Assembly (NCBI GenBank): GCA_022360055.1
Contig: JAKSDO010000027.1
Coordinates: 1-63,218, forward strand
Reading direction: 5' to 3'
From: Cytophagales bacterium
Lineage (GTDB): Bacteria > Bacteroidota > Bacteroidia > Cytophagales > Cyclobacteriaceae
DNA length: 63,218 nucleotides
The notes under the pieces: model-generated
Seen by the model: the letters and a program-made list of their open reading frames with translations, nothing else
Databases searched by the model: none
What the model was told of the DNA's origin: nothing
Part shown: positions 51,675-60,422 of the stretch, one piece after another
Layout of the letters: each line of letters begins with the position of its first letter
Position numbering within the stretch: the stretch's first letter is position 1
Translations under genes and position numbers: made by a program

Positions 51675-51748
51675 ATCCCAACATATTGGGATTGACAGAC
51701 ATATTGGTCATCTGTACCTTTGTTCAACTATTTATAATTAGTCTAAAT
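51675..51748 (+). promoter_or_regulatory. Composite iron-type promoter, copy 1
   Basis: In order: palindrome ATCCCAACATATTGGGAT (51675-51692), TTGACA overlapping its end as -33 element, the -7 box TACCTTTG (51715-51722), and the 19-bp box ATTTATAATTAGTCTAAAT (51730-51748, one mismatch) over the expected transcription start. It drives the chelatase/HmuR-HmuY operon. The same parts recur at 57932 and 62878 with identical spacing. Confidence 0.75.
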
Positions 51749-51758
51749 AAATATAAAT

Positions 51759-51833
51759 ATGAAGCCGGTAGTACCGGAGCAAATTCAGGACACAACGAGC
51801 ATGATTTTATCTCTTTGTGTGTCAGCAACTTAA
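51759..51833 (+). CDS. Leader ORF, cassette copy C (24 residues)
   Basis: It starts 84 bases after the start of the promoter palindrome, the same distance at which the 62962 gene starts. The peptide begins MKPVVPEQIQDT; a one-base deletion then shifts the frame (TSMILSLCVSAT, stop). The stop lies 14 bases before the chelatase ATG. The cassette as a DNA repeat runs to 51852. Confidence 0.55.
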   Translation: MKPVVPEQIQDTTSMILSLCVSAT

Positions 51834-51847
51834 AAAAATATAAACGG

Positions 51848-52759
51848 ATGAAAGTATCATTAACCCTACTCTTGATTTCCAGCTTTGTCTTTTCATTTTC
51901 ATGCCAAAACAGATCCGGTGAACAAGTTAAAAATGGATCGGACAAGAAAATCGGTGTGCTCATAGCCAATCACGGTTCTCACTCAAAAAAGTGGAGGAAT
52001 ATGCTGAAACAGGTCGAGGCCGATGTAAAGGATTCGATTCTGAAACTCCCTTCCGTCCACGGCGTAAAGACAGCTTTTATGGAATATACGGAACCTTCGA
52101 TCGCCACTCAAATGAAAGCGTTCGACGAGGAAAACTACGACGAGGTAATTGTGATACCGATGTTCTTAACGGTAAGTTCGCATTATTCGCATGACATTCC
52201 CGTGATACTCGGCCAAAAAGTTGATCCGAAAAATGTACAGGAGCTCAAAAAGGAAAAAATAGAAGTGTATAAACCAAAAGCCAATGTCTCGATTGCCCCA
52301 ACCATGAATTATACCACCCTGTTGAAAAAAAATGTAGAGCGAAGGGTAAAAGATTTGATGCCGGATACGAAAGATGCCGGCGTATTGCTGGTTGCCTACG
52401 GCGATGCCCAATACAATCAGCAGTGGGAAGAACTGGTAGAGGAGATTGGGAAGTACCTTCAGGCAAAACAACAAATAGAATCGATTGCATACGCCTGGTG
52501 CGGTCACCTGGTCAGCTACTCGACCCAGCCTACGATGGATGGCATCTCCAAGCTTTTCGAGCTCGAAGATAAAGTCGCGGTCATACCTGTACTGGTGGCA
52601 AACGATCCTTATTTCCAGAACGATATTATTCAAAAGGCCGTAGACGAATCTGAAAACTCCGACAATGTATTTTACAAACAGGACGCCATCCTTCCAGACA
52701 ATAATCTGAACCAATGGATAATTGATATTTCCAGACAAACGGTAAACCAGTTGCTTTAA
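51848..52759 (+). CDS. Exported CbiX/SirB-type chelatase lipoprotein
   Basis: A 303-residue lipoprotein (signal to FVFSFSC, Cys19) with the double-domain fold of class II chelatases (CbiX/SirB/CbiK). The first half retains the metal site: IGVLIANHGSHSKKW (His42) and MFLTVSSHYSHDIP (His112, His115). The second half repeats the fold (GVLLVAYGDAQYNQQWEELV) with YGD in place of HGS. Family enzymes insert Co2+ or Fe2+ into sirohydrochlorin in the cytoplasm; here the lipoprotein signal places it outside. The ATG at 51848 is chosen because the signal starts there; the frame is open upstream only through the leader cassette. Its stop overlaps the next ATG (TAATG). Metal removal from heme or metal insertion are both possible. 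Confidence 0.82.
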   Translation: MKVSLTLLLISSFVFSFSCQNRSGEQVKNGSDKKIGVLIANHGSHSKKWRNMLKQVEADVKDSILKLPSVHGVKTAFMEYTEPSIATQMKAFDEENYDEVIVIPMFLTVSSHYSHDIPVILGQKVDPKNVQELKKEKIEVYKPKANVSIAPTMNYTTLLKKNVERRVKDLMPDTKDAGVLLVAYGDAQYNQQWEELVEEIGKYLQAKQQIESIAYAWCGHLVSYSTQPTMDGISKLFELEDKVAVIPVLVANDPYFQNDIIQKAVDESENSDNVFYKQDAILPDNNLNQWIIDISRQTVNQLL

Positions 52760-54093
52760 TGTTGAAAAAAATAGAGCGGAATAAAAGGCGGCTAAGCAGT
52801 TCCGCCCTTGTTTCGATCTTCTTTCTTTACTTTTGGATTAATGGTCCGCTGAACCGGGAAGAAGTTCGCCTGAGCTCCACCGAAAGGCTTACCGGGTTTG
52901 CCATACCAAAACTGGTGGGACAAGAATCAGCGAGAAAAGACGCCGACGTACTGACCATACACAAAAGAGAAGAATCTTCTACACACGGATTATTGATGAA
53001 TCGCCCGGATAAGGCGGTTCAATCCGGACTGATCAAAGCCACCGGTTCTTATCAGGCAAAAAGCAAACGAAAAGAAGAACTGATCGCCCGCGCCAGTTCG
53101 TTTTTGAAAGTAGACCGGAATGAGATTGAAATTGTGGACGGCTATGCAATTTCCGGTTCCAACATCTACTTTGAGTCCAGCCCGAACCAGGATCATATCC
53201 AGGGATACGCCGGACCGATCAATGTCGCACTGGCTCTTTCCCTGGATAATGAAATCCGAAAAGTGGCTGTATTATCCTCCAATGAAACGGAAAGCTATTT
53301 GCGAAAAATCCGGAAGTCCGGGTATTACGGGCAATACGACTGGCTCCCGTTTGACCGTGGAGAGAAATCCGTCGACGGAGTATCCGGCGCTACGATTACA
53401 ACCCATGCGGTGGGTGCCATCGTCGATCGTATGATCGGGCAAATAACGGCAGACCAACCCGGTTATGCTTCTACGGGAAGCCGGGTTTTTTCTCTGACCG
53501 TGATAAATTCACTCGCCTGGATCTTGCATATTCTTTTTATCGTCATTCTGTTTGCCTATGGCACGGTGAAAAAAGTGAAAAAGACAAAGAAAGGTATGCT
53601 GGTCGTCAGCACGCTTTCTTTGATCTACATCGGATTTTTCCTGAACAATTCCTTCACGTATGTGAGTTTTATGGAGCCATTTGTAGGCGCATCGCTTTCA
53701 ACATTTACGGGAATCTACGCATTTGCGGTATTGCTCGGCGCCATATGGCATAAGAATACGTATTGCAAATATGTTTGCCCCTTCGGTCATGTACAGCGTT
53801 TATTTATCAGGATTCCATTTATAAAACAACGAAAAGTCCCCATTCCTAACCGCTGGATCGATCGAATTCGCAATGCGCTGACCGCCGTGCTCACGGTCGG
53901 GATTCTGCTCGGGATGAGGCAATGGAAAAACTATGAGATTTTTCCGGTATTCTTTGGAGGCAGTGTATTTACCATAAGTTTTTTGATCGCACTGCTGATC
54001 ATAATTGTAAGCGCTATCTATCCAATGCTGTGGTGCCGGATGGCCTGTCCGACAGGTTGCATTCTGGACACGATTTCAAAAATTAACAAATGA
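52759..54093 (+). CDS. NosR/NirI-like membrane protein with FMN-binding and Fe-S domains
   Basis: A 444-residue membrane protein. There is one N-terminal helix (SALVSIFFLYFWING, residues 15-29). An exported FMN-binding domain with the covalent flavin motif DGVSGATITT lies near 210, then five helices. Cytoplasmic or membrane-edge Fe-S motifs CKYVCPFGHVQ near 335 and CRMACPTGC near 430 follow. This matches NosR/NirI/RnfG-like electron-transfer proteins that carry electrons from the membrane to extracytoplasmic enzymes. The start overlaps the chelatase stop. It may supply electrons for metal reduction in the same operon. Its stop overlaps the ATG of leader D. Confidence 0.82.
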   Translation: MLKKIERNKRRLSSSALVSIFFLYFWINGPLNREEVRLSSTERLTGFAIPKLVGQESARKDADVLTIHKREESSTHGLLMNRPDKAVQSGLIKATGSYQAKSKRKEELIARASSFLKVDRNEIEIVDGYAISGSNIYFESSPNQDHIQGYAGPINVALALSLDNEIRKVAVLSSNETESYLRKIRKSGYYGQYDWLPFDRGEKSVDGVSGATITTHAVGAIVDRMIGQITADQPGYASTGSRVFSLTVINSLAWILHILFIVILFAYGTVKKVKKTKKGMLVVSTLSLIYIGFFLNNSFTYVSFMEPFVGASLSTFTGIYAFAVLLGAIWHKNTYCKYVCPFGHVQRLFIRIPFIKQRKVPIPNRWIDRIRNALTAVLTVGILLGMRQWKNYEIFPVFFGGSVFTISFLIALLIIIVSAIYPMLWCRMACPTGCILDTISKINK

Positions 54094-54182
54094 AACCGGC
54101 ATGGCAGGAGCAAACTCAGGACACACACGAGCATGATTGTATTTCTCAGTGTGTCAGCAACCTAAAAAATATAAACAAATGA
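54090..54182 (+). CDS. Leader ORF, cassette copy D (30 residues)
   Basis: The ATG overlaps the stop of the upstream gene (ATGA), and the TGA overlaps the ATG of the HmuR-like receptor (ATGA at 54179-54182). The peptide begins MKPAWQEQTQDTHEHDCIS. The arms GACACAC and GTGTGTC flank GAGCATGATTGTATTTCTC. Of all copies this one is most clearly arranged for translational coupling on both sides. Confidence 0.65.
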   Translation: MKPAWQEQTQDTHEHDCISQCVSNLKNINK

Positions 54183-56458
54183 AAAGGGCTCTGCTCATCT
54201 CCGGCTTCTTTTTTTTAGCAGGTATCTGTTCCGCCCAGGAAGTGGTGGTAACCATAACCGATCACGCTTCAGGCGTCCCGGTGGCGGACGCCGTTATTCG
54301 GATCGCCGGATCGAACAAAGATGCGAACGTATATGTTTCCGACGAAAACGGAAAAATTGCGGTATCTGAAAAACCGCCTTTCAAACTGCACTGCACACAT
54401 TTAAACTACCAAAACCACGATCAGCACATCCGCAAGGCCGGTGAATGCTCCATCCGGCTTCTTCCGCAAGATCATGTACTGGACGATGTAGTGATCACCG
54501 GGCAATACCAACCGCAATCGGCCAGAAATTCGGTATATACCGTAAAGACCATCAACGAAACAACCATCAAAAAACAAGGTGCGGTTCAATTGGCCGAAGT
54601 GCTTTCCAGACAACTCAATATCCGGATCACCCCGGATCTGGCTATTGGCTCCAGCACTATGACTTTTCAGGGAATACCCGCTAAAAATGTAAAAATCCTT
54701 ATCGATGGAATTCCGTTGGTAAACAGAAACGGAAATGGGAATGGTGCGGATCTGAGCCAGATAAATGTAACAAACGTCGAGCGAATAGAAATTGTCGAAG
54801 GGCCCATGGCTGTGAACTATGGCGCCAATGCGCTTGCCGGCGTGGTCAACATCATCACGAAGAAAGGCGCCGGAAAAGGCAGCTACTTAAGCGTCGATCT
54901 GCTCGCCGAAACAATTGAGGACAAATTTAGCCCGGACGATGGCAAAGGGAATATCAATCTGGCGGGCGGCATTTCCCTGAACAAGGCTTTAAATTCGTCA
55001 ATTAATGCCAGTCGAACGAGATTCGGAGGTTATAAAGGAGATAAAACAGGAAGAGCGTATTTATGGCACCCCAAGACGCAACACCTGCTCGATGCCGGTC
55101 TCACGTATGCGGGAAAGCGATTTAGTATCGGATATAAGTTCGATGGATTTCACGAATTGATCAATAATTACGACTCATTGAGATACGAAACGCATCAGGC
55201 GACAGGAGCTACCCGGCCTTATGGAGTTGACAGGCAGTACACGTCCGTTCGGCTTGGTCATCAGATGGATCTCAACGGAGAATTCACTGATTTTCTGAGA
55301 TATAATTTTGTGGGTTCCTATTCCGATTTTTCGAGGAGGGTCAGAACATTCAAAAACTATCTGGATAATGGAGAAGAAATAGATTATACCTCCAACGGAA
55401 GCTCCGATACCACGACATATACCGTTTTCCTTACAAGAGGGACCATCCAGCATGTAAATTCATCAAAACTTATTAACTATCAGTGGGGTTTCGAAACCAA
55501 TTTCGAATCTACCGAAGGCGGGAGAATCAAAGATCAGACGGTTCAAAGCATGCAGGATTACGCCACTTTCCTGTCTTTGGAGATTGGCTCGAACAGCAAC
55601 CTGAAAGTTAGGCCCGGATTCAGATGGTCGTACAACTCAAAATATCACGGAAATCTGGTGCCTTCTCTTAATGTAAAATACAATGCTACGGATGCCATTA
55701 ACATTTCCGGGGCATATGGAAAAGGCTACCGGGCTCCGGGCTTACGCGAACTGTATTTCGAATTTGTCGACTCTAATCACAACATCATCGGCAATGAGGA
55801 TTTAAAACCCGAATATTCAAATCACTTTGACTTCGGGATCTCACATGATGTCAGGCGGCCGGGAAACAAAATCATCAAGAGCGAGCTCGCTTTCTTTTAC
55901 AATGATATTACCGACCTGATCACCATCGCCTACGATCCCAGCGATCCGGCCCGGGCTTCCTACTTCAACCTGGGCAGGCTGCAAACCATCGGTGGAAATA
56001 TAAATGAAACCGTAGATCTTGGCCGATTGTCCGCGGGCATTGGTGTCGGTTTGATCGGGAAAAAAGAAAATGAAGATGGCGAAGACCTCTCCGATGATTT
56101 CCTGTTCACCCCCGAAGTATCCGCCGATCTAAGCTATCGGGAAAGATGGTCGGGGATCAACTTCAATTTGTTCTATAAATTCAACGGAGAACGGCCCAGA
56201 TATTACCTCGATGAAAATGATGAACTCGCAATTGGCACCATGGACAGCTATAGCTTACTCGACTTCACACTCAACCGGATACTTCTCAAAAACATTACAC
56301 TCACACTTGGAGCTAAGAATATTTTGAACGTCACCAGCATCAATAATTCCACCGGTAGTACGGGCGGTGTGCACGGTGGCAGTTCATCGAGCGCAAACAT
56401 CGGCTATGGCCGAACGTTTTTTGCAAGACTTTCTTTTTCACTAAAATCAAAAAAGTAA
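54179..56458 (+). CDS. TonB-dependent receptor, HmuR/heme-receptor-like
   Basis: A 759-residue receptor from the ATG at 54179, which begins the signal peptide ALLISGFFFLAGICSAQ. A carboxypeptidase-regulatory-like domain (residues 21-100) precedes the plug (VQLAEVLSRQLNIRITPDLA near 140, KILIDGIPLVNRNGNGNGAD, VERIEIVEGPMAVNYGANAL). In the barrel, GYRAPGLRELYFEFVDSNHN and GNEDLKPEYS match the FRAP/NPxL region of heme and hemoglobin receptors. HmuY follows after 2 bases. Heme or a related tetrapyrrole is the likely substrate. Translation is coupled to leader D. Confidence 0.88.
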   Translation: MKRALLISGFFFLAGICSAQEVVVTITDHASGVPVADAVIRIAGSNKDANVYVSDENGKIAVSEKPPFKLHCTHLNYQNHDQHIRKAGECSIRLLPQDHVLDDVVITGQYQPQSARNSVYTVKTINETTIKKQGAVQLAEVLSRQLNIRITPDLAIGSSTMTFQGIPAKNVKILIDGIPLVNRNGNGNGADLSQINVTNVERIEIVEGPMAVNYGANALAGVVNIITKKGAGKGSYLSVDLLAETIEDKFSPDDGKGNINLAGGISLNKALNSSINASRTRFGGYKGDKTGRAYLWHPKTQHLLDAGLTYAGKRFSIGYKFDGFHELINNYDSLRYETHQATGATRPYGVDRQYTSVRLGHQMDLNGEFTDFLRYNFVGSYSDFSRRVRTFKNYLDNGEEIDYTSNGSSDTTTYTVFLTRGTIQHVNSSKLINYQWGFETNFESTEGGRIKDQTVQSMQDYATFLSLEIGSNSNLKVRPGFRWSYNSKYHGNLVPSLNVKYNATDAINISGAYGKGYRAPGLRELYFEFVDSNHNIIGNEDLKPEYSNHFDFGISHDVRRPGNKIIKSELAFFYNDITDLITIAYDPSDPARASYFNLGRLQTIGGNINETVDLGRLSAGIGVGLIGKKENEDGEDLSDDFLFTPEVSADLSYRERWSGINFNLFYKFNGERPRYYLDENDELAIGTMDSYSLLDFTLNRILLKNITLTLGAKNILNVTSINNSTGSTGGVHGGSSSSANIGYGRTFFARLSFSLKSKK

Positions 56459-56460
56459 TC

Positions 56461-57852
56461 ATGACTAAATATCTATTAAAACTATTTGCGATCGCATGGG
56501 CGCTTATTGTAATTGCCGGATGCGAAGAATCGGAAGAGCCCTTGCCGCAGCTATTGGCGGGTTTTACCAGCACCTCCCTGGGACTGGCGCTGGCAGACGA
56601 TGAAAAATCCGTCGATATCGAACTTTCAAGAACGGATCAGAATCCGACAACAGTTCGTTTGAATGTAGCCGATGCTGCCGGAACCGAATACGGCACGGAC
56701 TATGAAACCGTTCCGGCCGCTTCCGGTGGAAAAATAAATGTTGAAATTCCGGCAAATGGAACCAGCGCTGCGCTGATCATCAAAAAACTCAGGAATCCCG
56801 AATTTGGAGAAGTCAAATCATTCAGCCTGACCATTTCCTCGGTCTCCAACGAAGGATCGGCAGGGAATAACAGCAAACTGGAGGTGACCTTTGAGGAAAA
56901 CCCGACCTCTTCCGGAGCCATTCTGATGCCCGAAGTAGGCGGTCCCGAGCAACCGAATCAGGTGTTTATTGATTTGAGTAAGCAAAGCGCCACGGTTGTT
57001 TCCAAAGATATCTGGGATCTGGCTTTCTCCGGCGGGAACGAGTTCAGGGTAATGTTGAACTACGCCACTTATGCCATGGCACGAGCGACAGACAAAACCG
57101 AACTGGCTGACGTAACCGAAACACTTGTTACGGAAGAGTTCAAAAATGAAATGGTGGTAGGTCAGGTAAACACAGCATACATGGACGATCCGTCAGGTGA
57201 TCTCAGCAAAACTGTCATTGCGGAAATAAGCGCTACGGCTTCGGAAAATAAAGTGTATGTTCTGAACCGCGGACAACTGGATACCGATCCCTCGACCGAA
57301 CGGGGATTTGTAAAATTAAAAATTGCGAGAAACGGAGATGCTTACGATATCACCTACGGAGACATCAATGCCACCGCCGGTTTTACAACCGTGACGGTTT
57401 CGAAAAATGCCGATACGAATTTCAGCTATTTCTCGATCAGTGAAAATAAAGTTGTGGATGTGGCGCCAATGGATTCAAACTGGGATTTTGTATTAACCAC
57501 ATTTACAAATACTTATTTTGACGGAACCGATCTTTATTCCTATAAATTCAAAGATTTTGTACTCACCAACTACGGCCATATGAAAATTGCAAAAGTCGAT
57601 GTGACTGCCGAGGTGACGTATGACGGATTCACCAGGGACGATGTGCCAGGTGTGAGCCTGGAAGATCACCGAACAGGGATCGGAAGCAGTTGGAGGTTGT
57701 TTGACTTTCCTACATTCACGTATACGATCAACACAAAAATATTCTATATCGTGGAAGATACGGATGGAAATCACTATAAATTGAAATTCACAAAAATGCT
57801 CAACGACCAGGGGGAACGCGGTTACCCTGAATTTGTATATGAATTGTTATGA
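56461..57852 (+). CDS. hmuY: HmuY-family heme-binding lipoprotein
   Basis: A 463-residue lipoprotein (LFAIAWALIVIAGC, Cys20). Residues 25-140 form a Calx-beta-like domain (VDIELSRTDQNPTTVRLNVA). The HmuY domain begins near 165 with the signature VFIDLSKQSATVVSKDIWDL and continues AFSGGNEFRVMLNYATYAMA, ending in YKLKFTKMLNDQGERGYPEF. HmuY proteins bind heme at the surface and pass it to HmuR. This one is longer than the ~200-residue P. gingivalis protein because of the N-terminal domain; heme ligands could not be verified by eye. It is the last gene of the operon, with a terminator at 57876. Confidence 0.85.
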   Translation: MTKYLLKLFAIAWALIVIAGCEESEEPLPQLLAGFTSTSLGLALADDEKSVDIELSRTDQNPTTVRLNVADAAGTEYGTDYETVPAASGGKINVEIPANGTSAALIIKKLRNPEFGEVKSFSLTISSVSNEGSAGNNSKLEVTFEENPTSSGAILMPEVGGPEQPNQVFIDLSKQSATVVSKDIWDLAFSGGNEFRVMLNYATYAMARATDKTELADVTETLVTEEFKNEMVVGQVNTAYMDDPSGDLSKTVIAEISATASENKVYVLNRGQLDTDPSTERGFVKLKIARNGDAYDITYGDINATAGFTTVTVSKNADTNFSYFSISENKVVDVAPMDSNWDFVLTTFTNTYFDGTDLYSYKFKDFVLTNYGHMKIAKVDVTAEVTYDGFTRDDVPGVSLEDHRTGIGSSWRLFDFPTFTYTINTKIFYIVEDTDGNHYKLKFTKMLNDQGERGYPEFVYELL

Positions 57853-57875
57853 TTGACTCTCAATTAGATCGAAAA

Positions 57876-57905
57876 GCCTCTGCTTGTTTAGCGGAGGTTT
57901 TTTTT
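57876..57905 (+). terminator. Intrinsic terminator after hmuY
   Basis: CCTCTGCT-TGTTT-AGCGGAGG followed by eight T residues, 24 bases after the hmuY stop. Confidence 0.9.
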
Positions 57906-57931
57906 ATCAACCAAGCGGTAATTCAATCGAT

Positions 57932-58005
57932 ATCCCAACATGTTGGGATTGACATGTATCTGGACCGTTCATAAATTTGTACAATTATTTAGAATTAGTC
58001 TAAAT
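57932..58005 (+). promoter_or_regulatory. Composite iron-type promoter, copy 2
   Basis: ATCCCAACATGTTGGGAT (57932-57949), TTGACA (57949-57954), -7 box TAAATTTG (57972-57979), and the perfect 19-bp box ATTTAGAATTAGTCTAAAT (57987-58005). The offsets are 0, 17, 40 and 55, the same as in copies 1 and 3. It drives the 58028-62870 genes. Confidence 0.8.
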
Positions 58006-58027
58006 TCATATTACAAATCAAATTGGA

Positions 58028-60379
58028 GTGTATCAAAAAAGATTTTTTTCGGGCCTTTTCATATTAACCGCGATTTCTTCCTTTGCGCAAAGTGCTTTCA
58101 CGATTTCCGGGAATATATCCGATGCGCACGGCAATCCGGTTCCCGGCATTTCAATTGTGCTCAAAAACACAACTATCGGAGATGCGACCGATTTGAATGG
58201 GGACTATCAATTGAAGATCTATGAACCCGGTAATTATACGATTGTTGTCACGGGGATCGGATATGAATCCAGATCCCAAAACATCTCCCTAAAAACCGAA
58301 CAAATAATCATTCAAAACTTCAAATTACGGGAGCGTACGGTTTCCATGGACGAAGTAGTAATCACCGGCCAATCGGAGGCCGAGGCACTCAGGCTGAAGG
58401 GATACGCTGTGGAAGTAATCGAAAGCAACGAGCAAAAAAACCTTACAGCAGATATAAACCAGGTTCTAAAAGGGACTTCCGGGGTAAATCTCCGGGAATC
58501 CGGAGGTCTGGGTTCCGGTTTCAAACTTTCGCTCAACGGTCTTTCGGGAAATCAAATACGCTACTTCATCGATGGCGTTCCAATGGAAAATTTCGGTTCC
58601 GCATTAACGCTCAATAACTTCCAGGTAAATCTTATTGACAAACTTGAAGTTTACAAAGGAGTCGTACCTGTGGCACTCGGCGCCGATGCATTGGGAGGGG
58701 CTATAAATATTGTAACCGGATACCGACAAAAATCCTTCCTGGATGTTTCCTATTCTTACGGGTCATTCAATACCCACAGAGGATCGTTCAACGGTCAGTA
58801 TGCCGATGAGAAAAACAGGTATTTCGTGAAATTGGCGGCATTCGTCAATCATTCCGATAACAATTATGAAATGAAAAATGTTCCACTATACGATCTCGAA
58901 TTGGGAAATTATTTGGGGGATATCCGCACTAAAAGGTTTCACGACAATTACACTTCGGGCATGCTATTTTTTGAAACCGGTCTGTTCAACAGAAGCCTGG
59001 CCGACAACATTTCAATTGGTCTCACCTATGCAAATAACCGCAAAAATTACCAGCACCCGGATAATAACATCAAACGGGTTTTCGGACATTTTCACACCGA
59101 CAACGAAACATTTCTGGCCTCGGCGAAATACGACAGACAATTCAAAAAAATCCACCTGAAAGCCTTTGTCAACGCGGGACAAATCGAAGAAGATATCGTC
59201 GACGCCAGCACGCGTAAATACAACTGGGCGGGTGATTTCATAGAACGCGCACCCGAGGATCCAAGAGGCGAATTGCTCCAGAGGAGATCCCACTTAGTTA
59301 TGACCGATAAGATACTAAACAGTCACATCGGTTTGGATTATGAGGTAAACGATAACCATTCCATCAGTTTCAGTTTCACTCAAAACCACCTGGATCGGAT
59401 GGGCAAAGACCTATTGGACGCGTTTAACAAGTCCTTTGCTTCGCCCAGTCACGTCAATAAAAATATTCTGGGATTGGCTTATAGTTTCGCATCCACGGAC
59501 AGCAAGCTGAAAACAACCGCATTTGGGAAAAGCTATTGGTACCGCGGAAGAATAATCACACAAGACTACGAAAACAACGATGTGACAACGGAGCCGGACA
59601 ATCACAACAACGGATTTGGAGCCGCTATTTCCTATAAAATCATGCATGATCTGCTGATCAAGGCTTCCTACGAAAAGGCGTTTCGCCTGCCGGAGAGTTA
59701 TGAAATTTTAGGCGATGGCATCTATGTAAATCCCAATTCAACGCTTCGCCCTGAAAAGAGCAACAACTTCAATTTCGGTGCCCGGTATGCACACCAATTT
59801 CCCGGGGTCCGGTTCAAAGCGGAAGCAAACTACTTCTATCGCTTTTCGGAAGATTTTATACGTTTCAATCCGCTGGGGCCTTTCGGAGAATATGAAAACC
59901 TGAACAACGTAAAAACCGAAGGCGTCGAAGGAAGTATCGATGTCAATTATCGGGATCTCATATCTCTCCACGCCAATATCACTTATCAGAACCTTACGGA
60001 CCGGACGGAATTTGACGAAGGTTTGCCAAATACCAATTACAAAAGCAGGGTCCCAAATATCCCCTACTTCTTTTACAATATCCGATTCGGAATAAGCCCG
60101 AGCAAACGATCTTCGGAAAACAAGTTTAGCATGTACTGGCACACCAGGTACATCCATGAGTTCTTCCTGATCTGGGAAAACCTGGGAAATCCGAACGAAA
60201 AAAATATTATTCCCACGCAGCTCATTCACGACCTGCAAGGGGAGTATTCGATGAGAGACGGAAGATACAATGTGTCTTTGACAATCAGCAACCTGGCAGA
60301 TGCTTTGGTCTATGACAATTTCAGCATTCAAAAACCGGGTCGGGCTGTTTATCTAAAGCTAAGGTATTTTCTCCATTAA
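58028..60379 (+). CDS. TonB-dependent receptor (siderophore/iron-type)
   Basis: A 783-residue receptor starting at GTG 58028 with signal FFSGLFILTAISSFAQ. It has a carboxypeptidase-regulatory-like domain (FTISGNISDAHGNPVPGISI), the plug (VLKGTSGVNLRESGGLGSGF, IRYFIDGVPMENFGSA, VYKGVVPVALGADALGGAIN) and a 22-strand barrel ending in PGRAVYLKLRYFLH. FRLPESYEILGDGIYVNPNS is the receptor motif in the barrel. DUF4374 lipoprotein and PepSY genes follow, the standard Bacteroidota set for ferric-siderophore uptake. It lies downstream of a perfect iron-type box. Confidence 0.9.
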   Translation: MYQKRFFSGLFILTAISSFAQSAFTISGNISDAHGNPVPGISIVLKNTTIGDATDLNGDYQLKIYEPGNYTIVVTGIGYESRSQNISLKTEQIIIQNFKLRERTVSMDEVVITGQSEAEALRLKGYAVEVIESNEQKNLTADINQVLKGTSGVNLRESGGLGSGFKLSLNGLSGNQIRYFIDGVPMENFGSALTLNNFQVNLIDKLEVYKGVVPVALGADALGGAINIVTGYRQKSFLDVSYSYGSFNTHRGSFNGQYADEKNRYFVKLAAFVNHSDNNYEMKNVPLYDLELGNYLGDIRTKRFHDNYTSGMLFFETGLFNRSLADNISIGLTYANNRKNYQHPDNNIKRVFGHFHTDNETFLASAKYDRQFKKIHLKAFVNAGQIEEDIVDASTRKYNWAGDFIERAPEDPRGELLQRRSHLVMTDKILNSHIGLDYEVNDNHSISFSFTQNHLDRMGKDLLDAFNKSFASPSHVNKNILGLAYSFASTDSKLKTTAFGKSYWYRGRIITQDYENNDVTTEPDNHNNGFGAAISYKIMHDLLIKASYEKAFRLPESYEILGDGIYVNPNSTLRPEKSNNFNFGARYAHQFPGVRFKAEANYFYRFSEDFIRFNPLGPFGEYENLNNVKTEGVEGSIDVNYRDLISLHANITYQNLTDRTEFDEGLPNTNYKSRVPNIPYFFYNIRFGISPSKRSSENKFSMYWHTRYIHEFFLIWENLGNPNEKNIIPTQLIHDLQGEYSMRDGRYNVSLTISNLADALVYDNFSIQKPGRAVYLKLRYFLH

Positions 60380-60422
60380 TTACGGACAAAAACAATCTGT
60401 TCATATTTCAATTATTGACGCA

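Noticed and set aside
51686-51847. N-terminal extension of the chelatase
   Set aside because: It would start inside the promoter palindrome; the promoter, the leader ORF and the signal peptide at 51848 show the true start.
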